Assembly (NCBI GenBank): GCA_033725935.1
Contig: MU867107.1
Span: forward strand, 62,001-126,000
Direction of reading: 5' to 3'
Source of the DNA: Cladorrhinum sp. PSN259
Taxonomy: Eukaryota > Ascomycota > Sordariomycetes > Sordariales > Podosporaceae
DNA length: 64,000 nucleotides
This document shows positions 45,693-56,900 of this stretch, in pieces. Within the stretch, counting starts at the first letter, position 1; each line of letters opens with the position of its first letter. A program made the position numbers and the translations under genes. The notes beneath the pieces were generated by a model. It made no database searches. It was not told the origin of the DNA and saw only the letters and a program-made list of their open reading frames with translations.

Positions 45693-46969
45693 GATATGAA
45701 TTTGATGGCCTTTGATATTGGGAAATCTGGTGGTATTCGCATGCAGTTGGGTTGCTGTTGTTATTGTTGCATGCTCTTGTTTTTATTCTGTGCTTGCTTG
45801 ATCTTGAGGTTTACTTGGGCCTTAGCTGGGGAAGACAGAATCCATGGAGTCCAGAATTGTCTCAGAACTATGAAAACGAAATAGAAAAGGGAATTGAAGA
45901 CAGAATCCATGGAGTCCAGAATTGTCTCAGAACTATGAAAACGAAATAGAAAAGGGAATTGAAGACTCGTAATGCAGTGTTTCTTGTTGCGCGGCCGAGA
46001 GTCAAAAAGATTCGTTGGTAAACTGGCCTTGGGAAGCCTAGGTTTCCAAGTTCAAGACTTATCGTTCTCTGTAGTCTGAAGACAGTGTGATAGAACTTGT
46101 CATGATTGAGTCCAGTCTGTTGAGGACAATGACTATTATTGAAGCTGGAGATATCTTGACCAGTTGAGGTGAGTATGAATACCATAATAAGCCAATAAAA
46201 GTTGAACCTACAATATTATGCACCCGGCAATGCGCCAGAAGTAACAATTTCGATAGAACACCAAGCATTGATTCCATTGTCATGTCAACACGATATACGC
46301 GTCTCCTCCGTTTTGGTTACAAACAAGACGCCCCCAGCAGATGCCATCTGTTGGTACCACTTAACAAAACCATGGTACGGATGCTCGGATACCAACCCGC
46401 ATATCACCACATCATGAAGTTTGTCGGATTCAGGTGGGGTAGATGATAAATGTAAAGGGTGTGATTGAGAATACGTACCGAGATTACTAGGAATCATATT
46501 GGCTAGGGCCGATTCAGAAGCAGACCGGGAAGGTGGGGCAGATGGCATTCTGCTTGAGCGAAACCCTTCAGGTACCTTCGGGGCACCTCCCCCACCTTTT
46601 TACCGCTTATGCATGATTTCAAGGGTTCAATCGGTTAGGAGTTCGGCAGTGACAGATTTGGCGTAGATGCTACCTTGCAATCAGTGACTGGCTGTAAAAA
46701 AGAGCTGATCTATCATAAGCAGATACGAGTTGCACACCACCTTTCAGATGCATCAACCAAGCGACCACGATGAACTTCGTGCAGCCTGTGGCCGTGCAAA
46801 GGCGCAACTGGGGTGACATCGGAGGCTACGCGGTCCTCAAAGCCGATAACGCCTTCGATCCCCTCATTTAAGAACCCGAGAATCTTTCATCCCCCGTCAA
46901 CCCAACTATTCATCATCATCATCCCGTCATCCCCACTACCACCACCACCACCACCGACGACCATCCATC
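45693..46969. other. Intergenic; tandem duplication and one weak small ORF
   Basis: It contains the 65-bp duplication at 45831..45960 and a minus-strand 87-codon frame (46285..46548) starting MPSAPPSRSASES, with a possible GTACGT donor inside. No homology or second exon could be recognised, so it is not called as a gene. The right end is the promoter of the HET gene, with a CAC/CCA tract just before its ATG. Confidence 0.4.
45831..45960. repeat. 65-bp perfect tandem duplication
   Basis: Two identical head-to-tail copies (45831..45895 and 45896..45960), followed by the first 7 bases of a third. Non-coding. Confidence 0.93.
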
Positions 46970-48904
46970 ATGATGGAGCTCGAATTTGTATATAGCCATC
47001 GCCTGGCGCCTGGGGAGATACGTCTCCTTAGTTTGCAACCATCACCAGATCCGACCGCCCCTCTCAACTTCCATCTCTTTTCCACGCCTCTGAATTCTCC
47101 TTGTCCCTACGTCGCTCTCTCCTACGTCTGGGGTGCACCTTCTTACTTGATTCCAATCACCATAGATTTTCAGCCATTCCACATCACACCAAACCTTCAC
47201 TCAGCTTTGGTGCATCTCATTCCCGAGCTAATCTCCCTCCCCATCTGGGTCGACGCAGTATGCATCAACCAAGGCGATGACGTTGAAAAGACAGCGCAGA
47301 TCGCCCGCATGAGCCAAGTATACCACAACGCAGCCAAGGTCATCGCTTACCTCGGCCCAAGTGACGCGGCCACCGACCTCGCCGTCGAGAATATGTCCCG
47401 AGTCGGAGAGCAAGTTTACAACTGTGGGGCGATGCTGCTGACCGAGGAAGACATGTCTCGGTGGCCCCATTTCTTCCACCTGGCTGATCAACCGACCGAG
47501 AGACAGAGAAGGCTCGACATACGAGCATTTCTGGAAAGGATGATGGATGGGGAGGCTGGCAACGAGACAAATCCACCGAAAATCCCAACGTATGCGGCGG
47601 CTGCTTTGTTGAGACGACCGTGGTTTTCCAGGGCTTGGGTTATTCCAGAATTTGTTATGGCGCCAGATCGCGATGAAGGGTGCGTTTTTGCTGTAGGGAA
47701 CAAAAGAATCAAGTGGGAATACTTGTGGGGCTCGACGTTGTTCCTTGCAGCTTGGTTCATGAAAGAGATACGAGATATCCAATACCCTGAGAATGAGGAA
47801 GAGCAGTTGCAGATGTTCAAAAGATACCTCTGGAGGATAGGGAGCTCGCAGCAGGGGTTCAGTGCCAGGGCGCCGCAGACGATGTGGGTAAGGAAAAAAT
47901 ATCTTCAGGGAGATTTGAGTCGGAGCTTGAGGGGACTATTGATGAACCTGTATACCGGCGACTTTGCGGAACCGCTGGGGTGCAGCAATCCAGAGGATAA
48001 AATCCGGGCACTGACCAGTCTTGCTGACGACGGGATGGATCTAGATGGCATCTTGGCCCCGGGCTCATCGTGGCAGGACATTTACATCGCCGTGGCTAGA
48101 CAATTTTATCGCCAAGGACAGCTGGATTTTCTCAGCCTTTGTCGACAACGACAATCGGAACTGCCATCATGGGTAACAGACTGGCGTCAGCACCATCGAC
48201 CGCCTTGGTTAGGGTACAGAACTGGAGATGCAGCTCAACTGTTCGACGCCGGCAAGGGAACACTCCCGCAGGTGCACGAGGCTAAAAGCAACAACAGGAT
48301 TCTTTGTCTCCAAGGATGGCTGATCGACACCATTGAGGAAGTTGGTTCTGAGTGGACGGCTGCCCTGAATGAGGAATTTGACTGGCATTCGGCTGTCGTC
48401 CGGCTGCACGAGATCTACTGGTTCGTCGATAAAAGCAGGAAATACCCTTCCCAAAAGGAGCAGGATGACGCAAGATATCGAATAATCGTGGCTGATAAGG
48501 AATCCAACGCCGCAAGTCAGCAATCGAGAGCAACCGAAGAGTCAAGAGAGTATCATAAAAGATTCGTTTACGCCAAAACTGTACTAATGTCTCCAGAAGG
48601 CCTAAGCTCCGTAGGTAGTTGGTTTCCGTCATACAGAAATACGCTACTTTCACTCTGGGGAAGCCGGCCTTTCTTGAGCTCGACTGGATACGTCGGAATA
48701 TGCCCTGGAACTGCCAAAGCTGGAGATACCATCTTCATTCCGAGCGGCAGCCATTGTCCCTACATCATTCAACGGTCAGGCATGGTGATAGATGATTCTC
48801 AGACGTGGACCTTGCTGGGTGAGGCTTATGTGCATCAGATCATGGATGGTGAGCTTGATCTTGGGAAGAAGATGAATGAGTCATGTCAGGTTTGTCTTGT
48901 CTGA
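46970..48904 (+). CDS. HET-domain protein (second copy type)
   Basis: A single exon, 644 aa; two ATGs in tandem at the start. HET motifs: YVALSYVWG (about 50), ISLPIWVDAVCINQGDDVEKTAQIARMSQVYHNAAKVIAYLG (about 90-130) and LLRRPWFSRAWVIPEFVMA (about 210-228). The C-terminal block GYVGICPGTAKAGDTIFIPSG and TLLGEAYVHQIMDGE is the usual ending of this HET subfamily. It belongs to a different subfamily from the HET gene at 25836, which has the SYCWG and Cys-pair architecture, so these are not recent duplicates. Probable role in non-self recognition or stress response; no partner domain is present. Confidence 0.94.
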   Translation: MMELEFVYSHRLAPGEIRLLSLQPSPDPTAPLNFHLFSTPLNSPCPYVALSYVWGAPSYLIPITIDFQPFHITPNLHSALVHLIPELISLPIWVDAVCINQGDDVEKTAQIARMSQVYHNAAKVIAYLGPSDAATDLAVENMSRVGEQVYNCGAMLLTEEDMSRWPHFFHLADQPTERQRRLDIRAFLERMMDGEAGNETNPPKIPTYAAAALLRRPWFSRAWVIPEFVMAPDRDEGCVFAVGNKRIKWEYLWGSTLFLAAWFMKEIRDIQYPENEEEQLQMFKRYLWRIGSSQQGFSARAPQTMWVRKKYLQGDLSRSLRGLLMNLYTGDFAEPLGCSNPEDKIRALTSLADDGMDLDGILAPGSSWQDIYIAVARQFYRQGQLDFLSLCRQRQSELPSWVTDWRQHHRPPWLGYRTGDAAQLFDAGKGTLPQVHEAKSNNRILCLQGWLIDTIEEVGSEWTAALNEEFDWHSAVVRLHEIYWFVDKSRKYPSQKEQDDARYRIIVADKESNAASQQSRATEESREYHKRFVYAKTVLMSPEGLSSVGSWFPSYRNTLLSLWGSRPFLSSTGYVGICPGTAKAGDTIFIPSGSHCPYIIQRSGMVIDDSQTWTLLGEAYVHQIMDGELDLGKKMNESCQVCLV

Positions 48905-49059
48905 AGCGTGGTCGGACTTTTAAATGGATGATCTATGAGCTCTCCTAAGTGTGAAGTTATGTGTCGAACCTCTGACATGTTTATAATATGTTTTGCTGGG
49001 TATGTCTAACCTTGGTTAGGTCTATAGTGTGTTTTTACAAAGCAGGCCTCACGAAATCG

Positions 49060-51183
49060 TCACCGCAAGTTTTGTGACTTGTCTTGTTCCTCCCGAGCAA
49101 CGATTTCTCCATCTTCAGAAGTCTGTAACCTCCTCGGGTTCTTCTCCACCAACAAGGTTAAAGAAACGATGGCGGCTAGGGTGAAGTAAAGCATAGATCT
49201 CATCTGCTGGTTGTAGCCTTCTCCGTATATCTCCCTCACTTTCACCTGCTGCTCAGGGGACAAGAACCGTATGCTCTGAAAGGACTTCAAGAGAGCATCT
49301 TGTTGAGCGGCTGTCAACAGGTGTGAGGTACTAGATGCGACGTGGCTGCTCAACATTGCGGAGCAGGCGGCAAGACCAATTGTTCCTCCAAGGACACGAA
49401 TTTGTGTCACAGAGCCCATTGTCACGGCCATATCTGCTTGCTTCACCACTAATGGAACCATCATGACTAGGGTACCGAGATTAAACCCGAACCCAAAACC
49501 CATAATGACCTGATACCCATATTGTGCTGGCCGAATTCGAGAGTCTGACACCGGGAGGGAGCTGAAGAGACCGATTCCAATGGCTTGTAGGGCGCAGCCC
49601 AGAATCAGCACGTAGAGTGGTGGAAGCTTGAACTTTGAAAGTAACCATCCCGAGATGGTCGTAGCAACTGGCGAGCACAATAACAACGGCAACATGCGCA
49701 AGCCGGCATTAACGGCTGTCGTCCCGTTAAGCACCTGAAAGCGCTGAGGAATGTTGATAAGGGCAGCCATGAAAGGAAAACCGGTCAGGAAGGCATTCCT
49801 GAACAACAACCTTTTCAGTATTCACTCAATGTTGGCAAGGAATCTTGAAAAGACTTACAGCAGCAACCCCAACACCAACCGATTACACGCCAGCCTCCAA
49901 GGAAATAGAGGTTCAGTGTCAGCAGCCCCCTTTTTCAAACTCAGTGATGCCCTCCTTTCCCAGAGGACGAAAACGACCCAAAACACGCCAGAAAGGGCAA
50001 ACGGCGTAATAATGGCTGCACTGTCCCAGTTATATACCACCCCTCCTTGTTCCAGTGCGAAGACGACCAAGATCGAAGCAGCGAGGCTTGCGAATGCACC
50101 TAGAAAGTCAAACCTCTTCCACTTTTTTTCTCTTGTCAACGTTTTCCAGAATTGTTGTTTTTCTAAGTCAATGCCGCCGCCGGAATAAGGAAAACCGAAG
50201 GGGATCGAAATAAAGATTATGGTTATGGCTATGAGGCCGCCTGGGCCACTGCATAGTTTTATGTATCATTAACAGTTCTTTTTGCATTTATTTAGGGGGG
50301 AGAAAAAAGGGGGGGGGAACTTACTTCAACCAAAACACCCACCTCCAAGTCGTATGATCGGCAATCGCGCCCCCCAGCAGCGGTCCCAAAACGCTAGACA
50401 CAGCAAACACGGAAGAAATGACGGCTATGTAGGTCGGGTACTTGGCGGGCGGGACCATGAGGGGTGTCATGACGGTAACGAGGGAATAGATGCCGGATGC
50501 TCCGAGACCTTGGAAGGAGCGGAATATTATTCTGTATTTACGGATACACAATCAGCAATTTATATACTAATACTGGGTTGGGACTTGGAGGAGGAGGTGG
50601 TAATTAGCGTCAGTCATACAGTTGTAGCATGCTATTCGACACGCCGCAGGCTATCGAGAAGAGGGTGAATAGAGACAAGGCAATAATGAGGAGGAGTTTT
50701 GTTCCGAAAAAGTCGGAGAGGCGGGCGTATATGATTAGAAATCCTATTGATGCACACGACGGTTTAGTTAGATATACAGAAAAGTAAAGGGAGGTGGGGG
50801 GGAAGGAAAAAAAATAAACCGGTGTAGGTAAGTAGGTAGGACGTCACGACCCAGTTTGCTTGGCTGAACCCGTCGAGGGCGTTGACCATTGAGACGAGCG
50901 AGGTGCTGACGATTGTCGTTTCGAGGGTCGAGAGGAGGAGGCTTAGGCAGAGGCTTGATGTTTGGAATTCGGAAGGGTCAATATTGATGGTTAGATTCGG
51001 TGAGGTGAGGTGAGGTAAAGAGACTTACCCAGCTGTGAGCAAGTGTAGGCGCCATCCTGTTTGGTATACTTTTGCTCTCTGAAGAGTTTCATTTTCTGCG
51101 GGCGTGTTTGGATTTGTTTCCACGGGGTCTACTACATCCACTCCAGAGTGCTTCTCCATGTCTTTAGAGCTATTGTCCATCAT
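49060..51183 (-). CDS. MFS transporter, DHA2 (14-TMS drug:H+ antiporter) type
   Basis: Six exons (51183..51029, 50953..50820, 50743..50620, 50531..50325, 50248..49859, 49798..49060), 582 aa. A hydrophilic N-terminus is followed by LCLSLLLSTLETTIVSTSLVSMVNAL (TM1, DHA2-type motif), YARLSDFFGTKLLL (motif A), RSFQGLGASGIYSL, then SSVLGPLLGGAIADHTTWRWVFWLNGPGG, which is motif C with the W-R-W-x-F-x-x-N block, and further helices to about residue 550. These exporters move toxins, drugs or secondary metabolites across the plasma membrane using the proton gradient. No biosynthetic genes are adjacent except the hydrolase fusion on the same strand to the right. Confidence 0.93.
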
Positions 51184-51567
51184 TTAAGAATTGAAACCAA
51201 ACATGTCGTTCAGTAAAGAAGAGATGTTTACTAGTAATGATTTTCAGTTTGGTGCAAAATCAACAAAGGGAGCTGCAACTTGAAGGTCTTGTTACATGTA
51301 CGTAGCGGTAAACCGGCCAGATATCCCTTACCAATTCTGATGTATCTGCCAAGGATCAAGATCCCAGTCACAAATTCCTCGCGAGACGTATAATATACCC
51401 TGCGGCACAGCGCATCCTCTGATGGGTAGTATGCATGGTGGGGGACATATTATCATACGACTCGGGAGTTACCGTACCGGCCAACGCAACCCCTTTTCCT
51501 TCATTTCCCCATCGCTGTTCTCGGGAATAATTTTCCCCAAAGGATGATGGAAAGCTCGATTCAATCA
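51184..51567. other. Intergenic, promoter of the MFS gene
   Basis: These 384 bp separate the MFS start from the hydrolase 3' end. Nothing specific recognised. Confidence 0.45.
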
Positions 51568-54331
51568 TCACCGCCAGACAATCCCCCACAACCACTCCCC
51601 AATCTCCCTCTGATAAGCCACAGTCTTCATTTCAGCATCCATCCTCGCCTCCTCATCCCCCCAAAGGTACTTGTTCCTCCAACCCGCCGAATCAAACCCG
51701 TGAACAACGTCCGGTACCAACAACCAACTTGTGCTGCCCTTTCCTTCGGTTCCGTCAAACTCTTCCATCCACTGAAACCTACTCGCATCCCTTCCCCTCC
51801 CGTCATCCAAGCACCCCCTCCAAACAGCGATTTCTTTCCTCCCCACCACCTCATCCCCGGACGGAACCGCCCTCCTGCCTCCACTCCAGCTCGTAGCCGC
51901 TCTCCAGCTCTCGTGAGCTAAACAATCTAATTCAGCGGCAACGACAAAAACATGAGGCGGTAAATCTTCCCTCGCGCTGTAAACAGGCGACAGCAGCGGA
52001 TCCGTCACGTCTTGTCCGTAGGGTATGTAACTCCACGCACTACTCGGCAGGACCTTTGCGACCCAATCCAGACCGGGCCCCCATCCTCTTATGCCCTTGA
52101 GATTGTTCTTGTATGGTCTCGTTTTCGCCTTCTCGCTTGCGGATGCAGTAAAGTCTAGGATGGCACAAACGGAAATAACCGCCGATGGTGGGGGGTTACA
52201 TCTGCTTCTTGTTCTTCTTGTTTGTTGTTCATGTTGTTGGTGAAAGTACGGGTATTCCACATGCAGGCCGTGCGGATCAATTCCAGATTTGACAGAGGGG
52301 AGTTGTGAAAGTGCCAGAGCGAGGTTCCCACCGGCGTCAAAGCCCAGTATTGCCGTTCTCATGCGGTCGATGGGCAGCGAATCGTCGTTCAGTGCTGCGT
52401 GGTAGATCGCTTCGACGTCTTGAAGAGGTGTCGGAAACGAGGTCCAAGGTGATTTGGAGTAGTTGAGTGCTATGACGAGGGTGGAGTTGGAGTCGGAGAA
52501 CGTGCGGTTCCATACGTCGTCGTCTTGTGGTGAACCGAGCGTGAAGGTGCCGCCGTGGATTGTGAAGAGCGTTGGGAGCAGGATGGGGGATGTAAGGTCG
52601 TGTTGGGTTGGGAAAAAGATGCTGAGAAATCAGAAAAGAAAAGCAAAATTAATTAAAGTAGTTACAAGGCGAAAAAAGGGGCTATGAAGCTTACCGGGCT
52701 GGAAGACGTCGCCGGATTGGGTACGCTTTGATGATGTTGGGCCTGTTGGGAGGTGGGTAGTAAATCTTGTGGAGATTGTCGTACAGTTTGATGGGAACTT
52801 GAAGAGTTTGAATCATGCTTATTGAAGCTGCATGGATTGCACGTTCAATGACAGGCGGTGCGTCCCATTCGTGGTGCTTAGGGGTAATTGGGTGGGTTGT
52901 GTACTTGCGGCTGTCACTGCCAGATGCAGGTTTTGATCTTCTATGGCTCCTAGACTCGGCCACAGAGGTCCGTTCCTGGGCCGATGGATATGTCTCAGGA
53001 ATGTTAATGATCCAATCCCCGGTGCTGGAGTTTTTGTCGTTTGCAGGATAGGGATATTCATTCACCGTAACCCGGGTTCGATATGGTGCGTCTCCTGTTG
53101 CTCGTTGACTCTGTGGCAATTTCTGAAGAGGATTTCCTTCGAATCGAGGCTGGGCTGGTGAGTCAATACCTATGGAGTAAGAGGAGGGAGGAGGTAATGG
53201 AAAGTCAGGTTCGTATGAGCTAATTCTCCAGACTTGATGGTATTGAGGATCAGAATCATGTGTGTCGGTCTGCTTTAACGTTCTTGTTTGCTGATTTCCC
53301 TGTACATTCTGAGACATTTCCAGACTTTTCGTCAAGGCAACTCCACTCTCAGTTGGCAGAATTGTTGGAATGATGGGTCGCTCCAGGGTGGTTCGAAGTT
53401 CCGCCTCTTCTTCCAAGACGGAGTCTTCACTTGTCTGATCGGGGTGAAAGATCTGGGTATACGCAGTAACCAGAGCGGTGTCTTGGGTGGATTCTAAAGC
53501 TTGAATGGCATCCTCTGGCACCTCTGATTTCTTCGGTACTCTGCTGCTCTCAGGCGTGCCTTTTGGGGTTGGAGGCATCAGTGTAGCGGCGGACTGGCGC
53601 GGCGTTGATGGCGCGGGGGGTAGGTTTGCTTTGTCTAGAGCTGCCCCTATTAGACTCGGAATCTCTTCGTGGTCATTAAGGCCTGTTTTCAGGTCAATGT
53701 CAGTAACATGAGGCTGTCTCGGTGTCGCATCTGGCGTTGGCAACAAGCCATCACCAGCCCTGATTGGCGTATGAGGTCTTGGCGAAGGACTTGCTTGAAC
53801 TTCCCTATTTTCTGGAAAGATGCCCTCGTTTATTGCAGTATCGGCATTGTCGGGAATGCTTTCTTGTTTTTCCTTGTCAAACTTGGAGAACGAAGCAGCA
53901 AGCTCAGGGACTTCGGGCACCATGCTGATCCTGCTTCCCATCCTCAGATCTCTCCCCCTGCTCTTGCTACGCCCATTGCTCTGGCTTCGACTCCTCTCTT
54001 CCCAGATAGCAATTCTTTCCCGGGTACTGGCGCTGTTGTCTCTTCTGGCAGATGGTGCTCTGACAGGATCGTCATTGCCCCATACAATCTTTGGCTCAAT
54101 GTGTCCTGCACGTTGCCGACTTCGGCCTCTTTCCCGATCTGTTTCTCCAGCAACATCTCGTAACAGATTCGATCCTTCAGCAAAAACAAGGGCCGTTGGA
54201 CCTTTTGTTGAACTCGTTGAATCTTGAACCAGATTTGGGCGTGCAGGACCGTCGATGCTGTTCCTCCGTGAAGCCGATCTGGACACAGAGATGACAGAGA
54301 ATCTTCGTGGGGTAGGTTCGTAGTTTGGCAT
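51568..54331 (-). CDS. Fusion of a long disordered region to an alpha/beta hydrolase (HSL-like) with Asp in the nucleophile position
   Basis: Two exons (54331..52695, 52621..51568), 896 aa. Residues 1-470 are Ser/Pro/Arg-rich and mostly disordered (SRSASRRNS, RSRSQSNGRSKSRGRD, many TP and SP sites). From about 490 a structured part begins (IERAIHAASISMIQTLQVPIKLYDNLHKIYYPPP). The hydrolase follows after the intron: TLFTIHGGTF (oxyanion HGG, about 563), ILGFDAGGNLALAL (about 637-650), AAELDCLAHE (Asp about 778) and VPDVVHGFDS (His about 853). The usual nucleophile elbow GDSAGG reads GFDAGG, so Asp641 replaces Ser. It may be a non-canonical hydrolase or a binding protein. The intron join (CG|C) is in frame and both halves are continuous. 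Confidence 0.8.
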
Positions 54332-54803
54332 TGTCGTGAGGTATTTGGCACTGAACGAGAGATAAAATAAAACGTCGAAAGAAGGTAATGGTTCGGTGAA
54401 CTGGGGAGACCAGTGGTTTTGCTAATCTTGGGGGTGCGGTCCGTCGCTGGTTTGTCCCCTGCGATTGTGAAACAGCAGTATTTATGCGTCCACACATTGA
54501 TCCGCCAAAATAGACAAAACACCGTAGCCAAAGTCTTAGAGGATATTTGGCTGTTGGATAATTGTCGCAATTGACCGGCTCATCAACAGTATCGAAGCTT
54601 GCGGGTGCTCCTCCGTTCAAAACTCCCCGCCACAGCCCAAAACTCCAGTCCCGTCCCCCCTTCCCCCTATCGCCCTTCGTCCATCTCGCCGAATTGAAAT
54701 CATAAGCGAATCATACGGGTACCCAGGAGTAAAAGTTACGAAAGGCGTACTCAGAAATAGGACAATAGTTAGAATAAAGGCCAAATAGTATGTCTAGAAA
54801 CGT

Positions 54804-55678
54804 CATTAATGGGAATTTAAGGAGCTGGTTAACTATTGTATATTTACCACTGTTTCGAAACGCCATTAACTGTATAAAAACGCCATTAACTATCTTATTT
54901 ACTTTAATTATTTTTATTTACTTAACAGTAAACACAGAGTTAACCGTTACTGGGAAGTAAATAAAGTCATGTTTATTAGCCTTGGTTTTCTGGGCCGAAC
55001 TAAGGTTGAGGGGTGGCCCAGGCCACGATTTAAGTGGATGAGGGCATTCCTAGGTGGCAGGAGGTGCCCAGCCGCACCCACACCCATACCCACACCCACA
55101 ACCACACCAGGCCCAGGCAGTGCCTTGGATCTTTGCATCTTCGAAGTGTTGGCCATCTTCCATTTCAACCACCACACCCAGGCACCGGCGATGGCATCGG
55201 CATACATACCCACACCAACATGGCCACAGAGATGGCATCGTCCTGCACACCCACACAAGCACAGATATGGCACCTACACCCACACCCACACTCACATAGG
55301 CTTCCTGGCTTACAGCCGTGCCAGAGACTTGACCGTGACATCTCTCATCCCAGGGCATCTCCGGCTAGGTGGCTGGCTTGGTGGCAGGCAGGTAGGTAGG
55401 TTGCTAGGCAGGTATGTGGGTGGGCAGGTGGGTGGGCAGGTGGTGGGCAGATAGAAGTAAATAAAAGAAGGTTTTATGGCTGCAGAAAACCACAAAAAAT
55501 CGTACAAAAACCCTATAATTTGCGGTAATTATTAAGAAAAAATCGCTTGTAAACAATAATAGTTAATTTATTTATAACTGTTCACTTATTTATAACGCTT
55601 AAGTTTGTTGACATTATATTGAAATAAACAACAGTTGTAAATAGTAACAGTTACCTGGCCCCACATCTCCCATTAATG
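54804..55678. mobile_element. Possible non-autonomous TIR element (MITE-like)
   Basis: The left end (54804 onward) reads CATTAATGGGA, then GGTTAACTATTG and TTTACCACTGTT. The reverse complement of the right end (55678 backward) reads CATTAATGGGA, then GGTAACTGTTAC and TTTACAACTGTT in the same order and spacing, within small gaps. So about 50 bp at the two ends are imperfect inverted repeats. The ends are AT-rich, the interior is unrelated minisatellite. No transposase and no certain target-site duplication were found. Confidence 0.4.
55070..55450. repeat. CACACCC and GGTAGG minisatellite tracts
   Basis: Degenerate ACCCACACCCAC-type units cover 55070-55120 and 55240-55300, and GGTAGGTAGG/GGTGGGCAGG units cover 55365-55445. 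Non-coding. Confidence 0.8.
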
Positions 55679-55908
55679 GTACCTATGCACGGCACCATTG
55701 AAGCGTTTGCAACCAAAAAAAGAGTTTTTTTTCCACCTTTTCATAAATTTTATTCTTCCTCCTGTTTCTACATAGTCTAGTTGAATCTCATCATTCTCAA
55801 CGAAATAACATGAAATATACGAACAATGAACGAGTGACAAAACGACCTAAACATTCAAAACCACAATCCAAACCAAGATCCAAGCCCCATCCTACGCCTC
55901 AGTCCTCT

Positions 55909-56595
55909 TCACACCCCATTCTCCCTGCTGCCAGCACGAAAATTTTCTGGTGCAGCAAGCAGACTTTCCACCTGCGTCTTGCTGAGCTTGTGCTGAGACA
56001 TGAGATGCTGGCTCAAATGGTCACGCCGCGTGAACCCACGTTCGCCAGCCAGGCTGCAGTTCGGCACGATACACTTCCAGACCACGGGGTTGACCCGGTT
56101 GAGATGCCGCTTTAGGGCATCAGCTCGGGAAAAGTACTTTCCACATTGGCAAGTCCGGTTGCTCCCGTCAACTGGGCCGCATTGTATAGGGTGTGAGCGG
56201 GCGTCGCCCTGATTGGTAGTGACAGTGGTCACAGGAGATTGTCTGGGCCTCAAATATGGGTCAGTAAAAAAAAAATTAGCCACTCACGACGCTTCATCGA
56301 GGGAAGGCGATATCTCCTGGGAATTGTCGCTATTCAATTCCTCGTTCGACGAACACATCGCGGCGTCGAAGAATTCTGACGGATTGAAGACCACATAGTC
56401 GGAGCTTTGAGCGTTCTCGTCCATCGGAAAGTCGGTGTCGAGTTGGCGTACGGGTGTGTCTGGTAAACTGTCAAGATAAGGGCCAAGGTGTGTTTGCAAG
56501 ACACTGAGTGGTAAGAGAGTGCATGGAATTGTAGGAGGAGATACATTGCTGGGCGGTTGATGGGTCATGTACCATTTCCAGCACAAGTTGCCCAT
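55909..56595 (-). CDS. C2H2 zinc-finger protein (5' end uncertain)
   Basis: The proposed model has two exons (56595..56288, 56248..55909), 215 aa. The acidic N-terminal half (MDENAQSSDYVVFNPSEFF, then EELNSDNSQEISPSLDEAS) looks like an activation region. After a very short 39-bp intron (GTGAGT donor, CTGAC branch, TTTGAG acceptor) come two fingers: CQCGKYFSRADALKRHLNRVN, a C2H2-like finger whose last His is displaced, and CIVPNCSLAGERGFTRRDHLSQHLMSQH, a complete one. The start at 56595 is the best in-frame ATG, but an extra exon further right is possible. It is divergent from the zinc-finger/ankyrin gene at 56901, sharing about 300 bp of promoter. Confidence 0.65.
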
Positions 56596-56900
56596 GGGTC
56601 ATGTTGAGGACAAGATTGTTGGTCAGCCAATCAGGCACGCAGGTCTCATCAGGGGTGGGGTGAAAAGCCACCACCCTTCATCAGGGGAGGAATGCCACCA
56701 CCCTACCCAACGGGTGTTGTCATTGGGTGCTTCTTGGGGCTGTGTTTTCTGCTCCTGCTGGTGTTCCGCTTACACCACGCCGCATCCCGCCGAGAACACA
56801 CATCTATGTTTTCAGTCGTGCTTTTCAACCCTAATAGGTACTCAACCCATACTACTCAGAGTCCTTGAATATCAATTCCTTCCCTCCACCAGGCGAAACC

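Larger units (their letters stand above)
54332..55908. other. Intergenic containing a possible non-autonomous element and minisatellites
   Basis: The left part is the promoter of the hydrolase fusion. 54804..55678 is AT-rich at both ends, with a C/A-rich CACACCC tract in the middle (about 55075-55290) and a GGTAGG/GGTGGG tract (about 55365-55445). ORFs through the tract are repeats and not genes. Confidence 0.5.

Noticed and set aside
46285..46548. 87-codon minus-strand frame starting MPSAPPSR
   Set aside because: A GTACGT site splits it, no second exon could be found, and there is no motif.
54969..55454. ORFs of 80-160 codons on both strands in the CACACCC region
   Set aside because: They are translations of minisatellite repeats, open on several frames at once.
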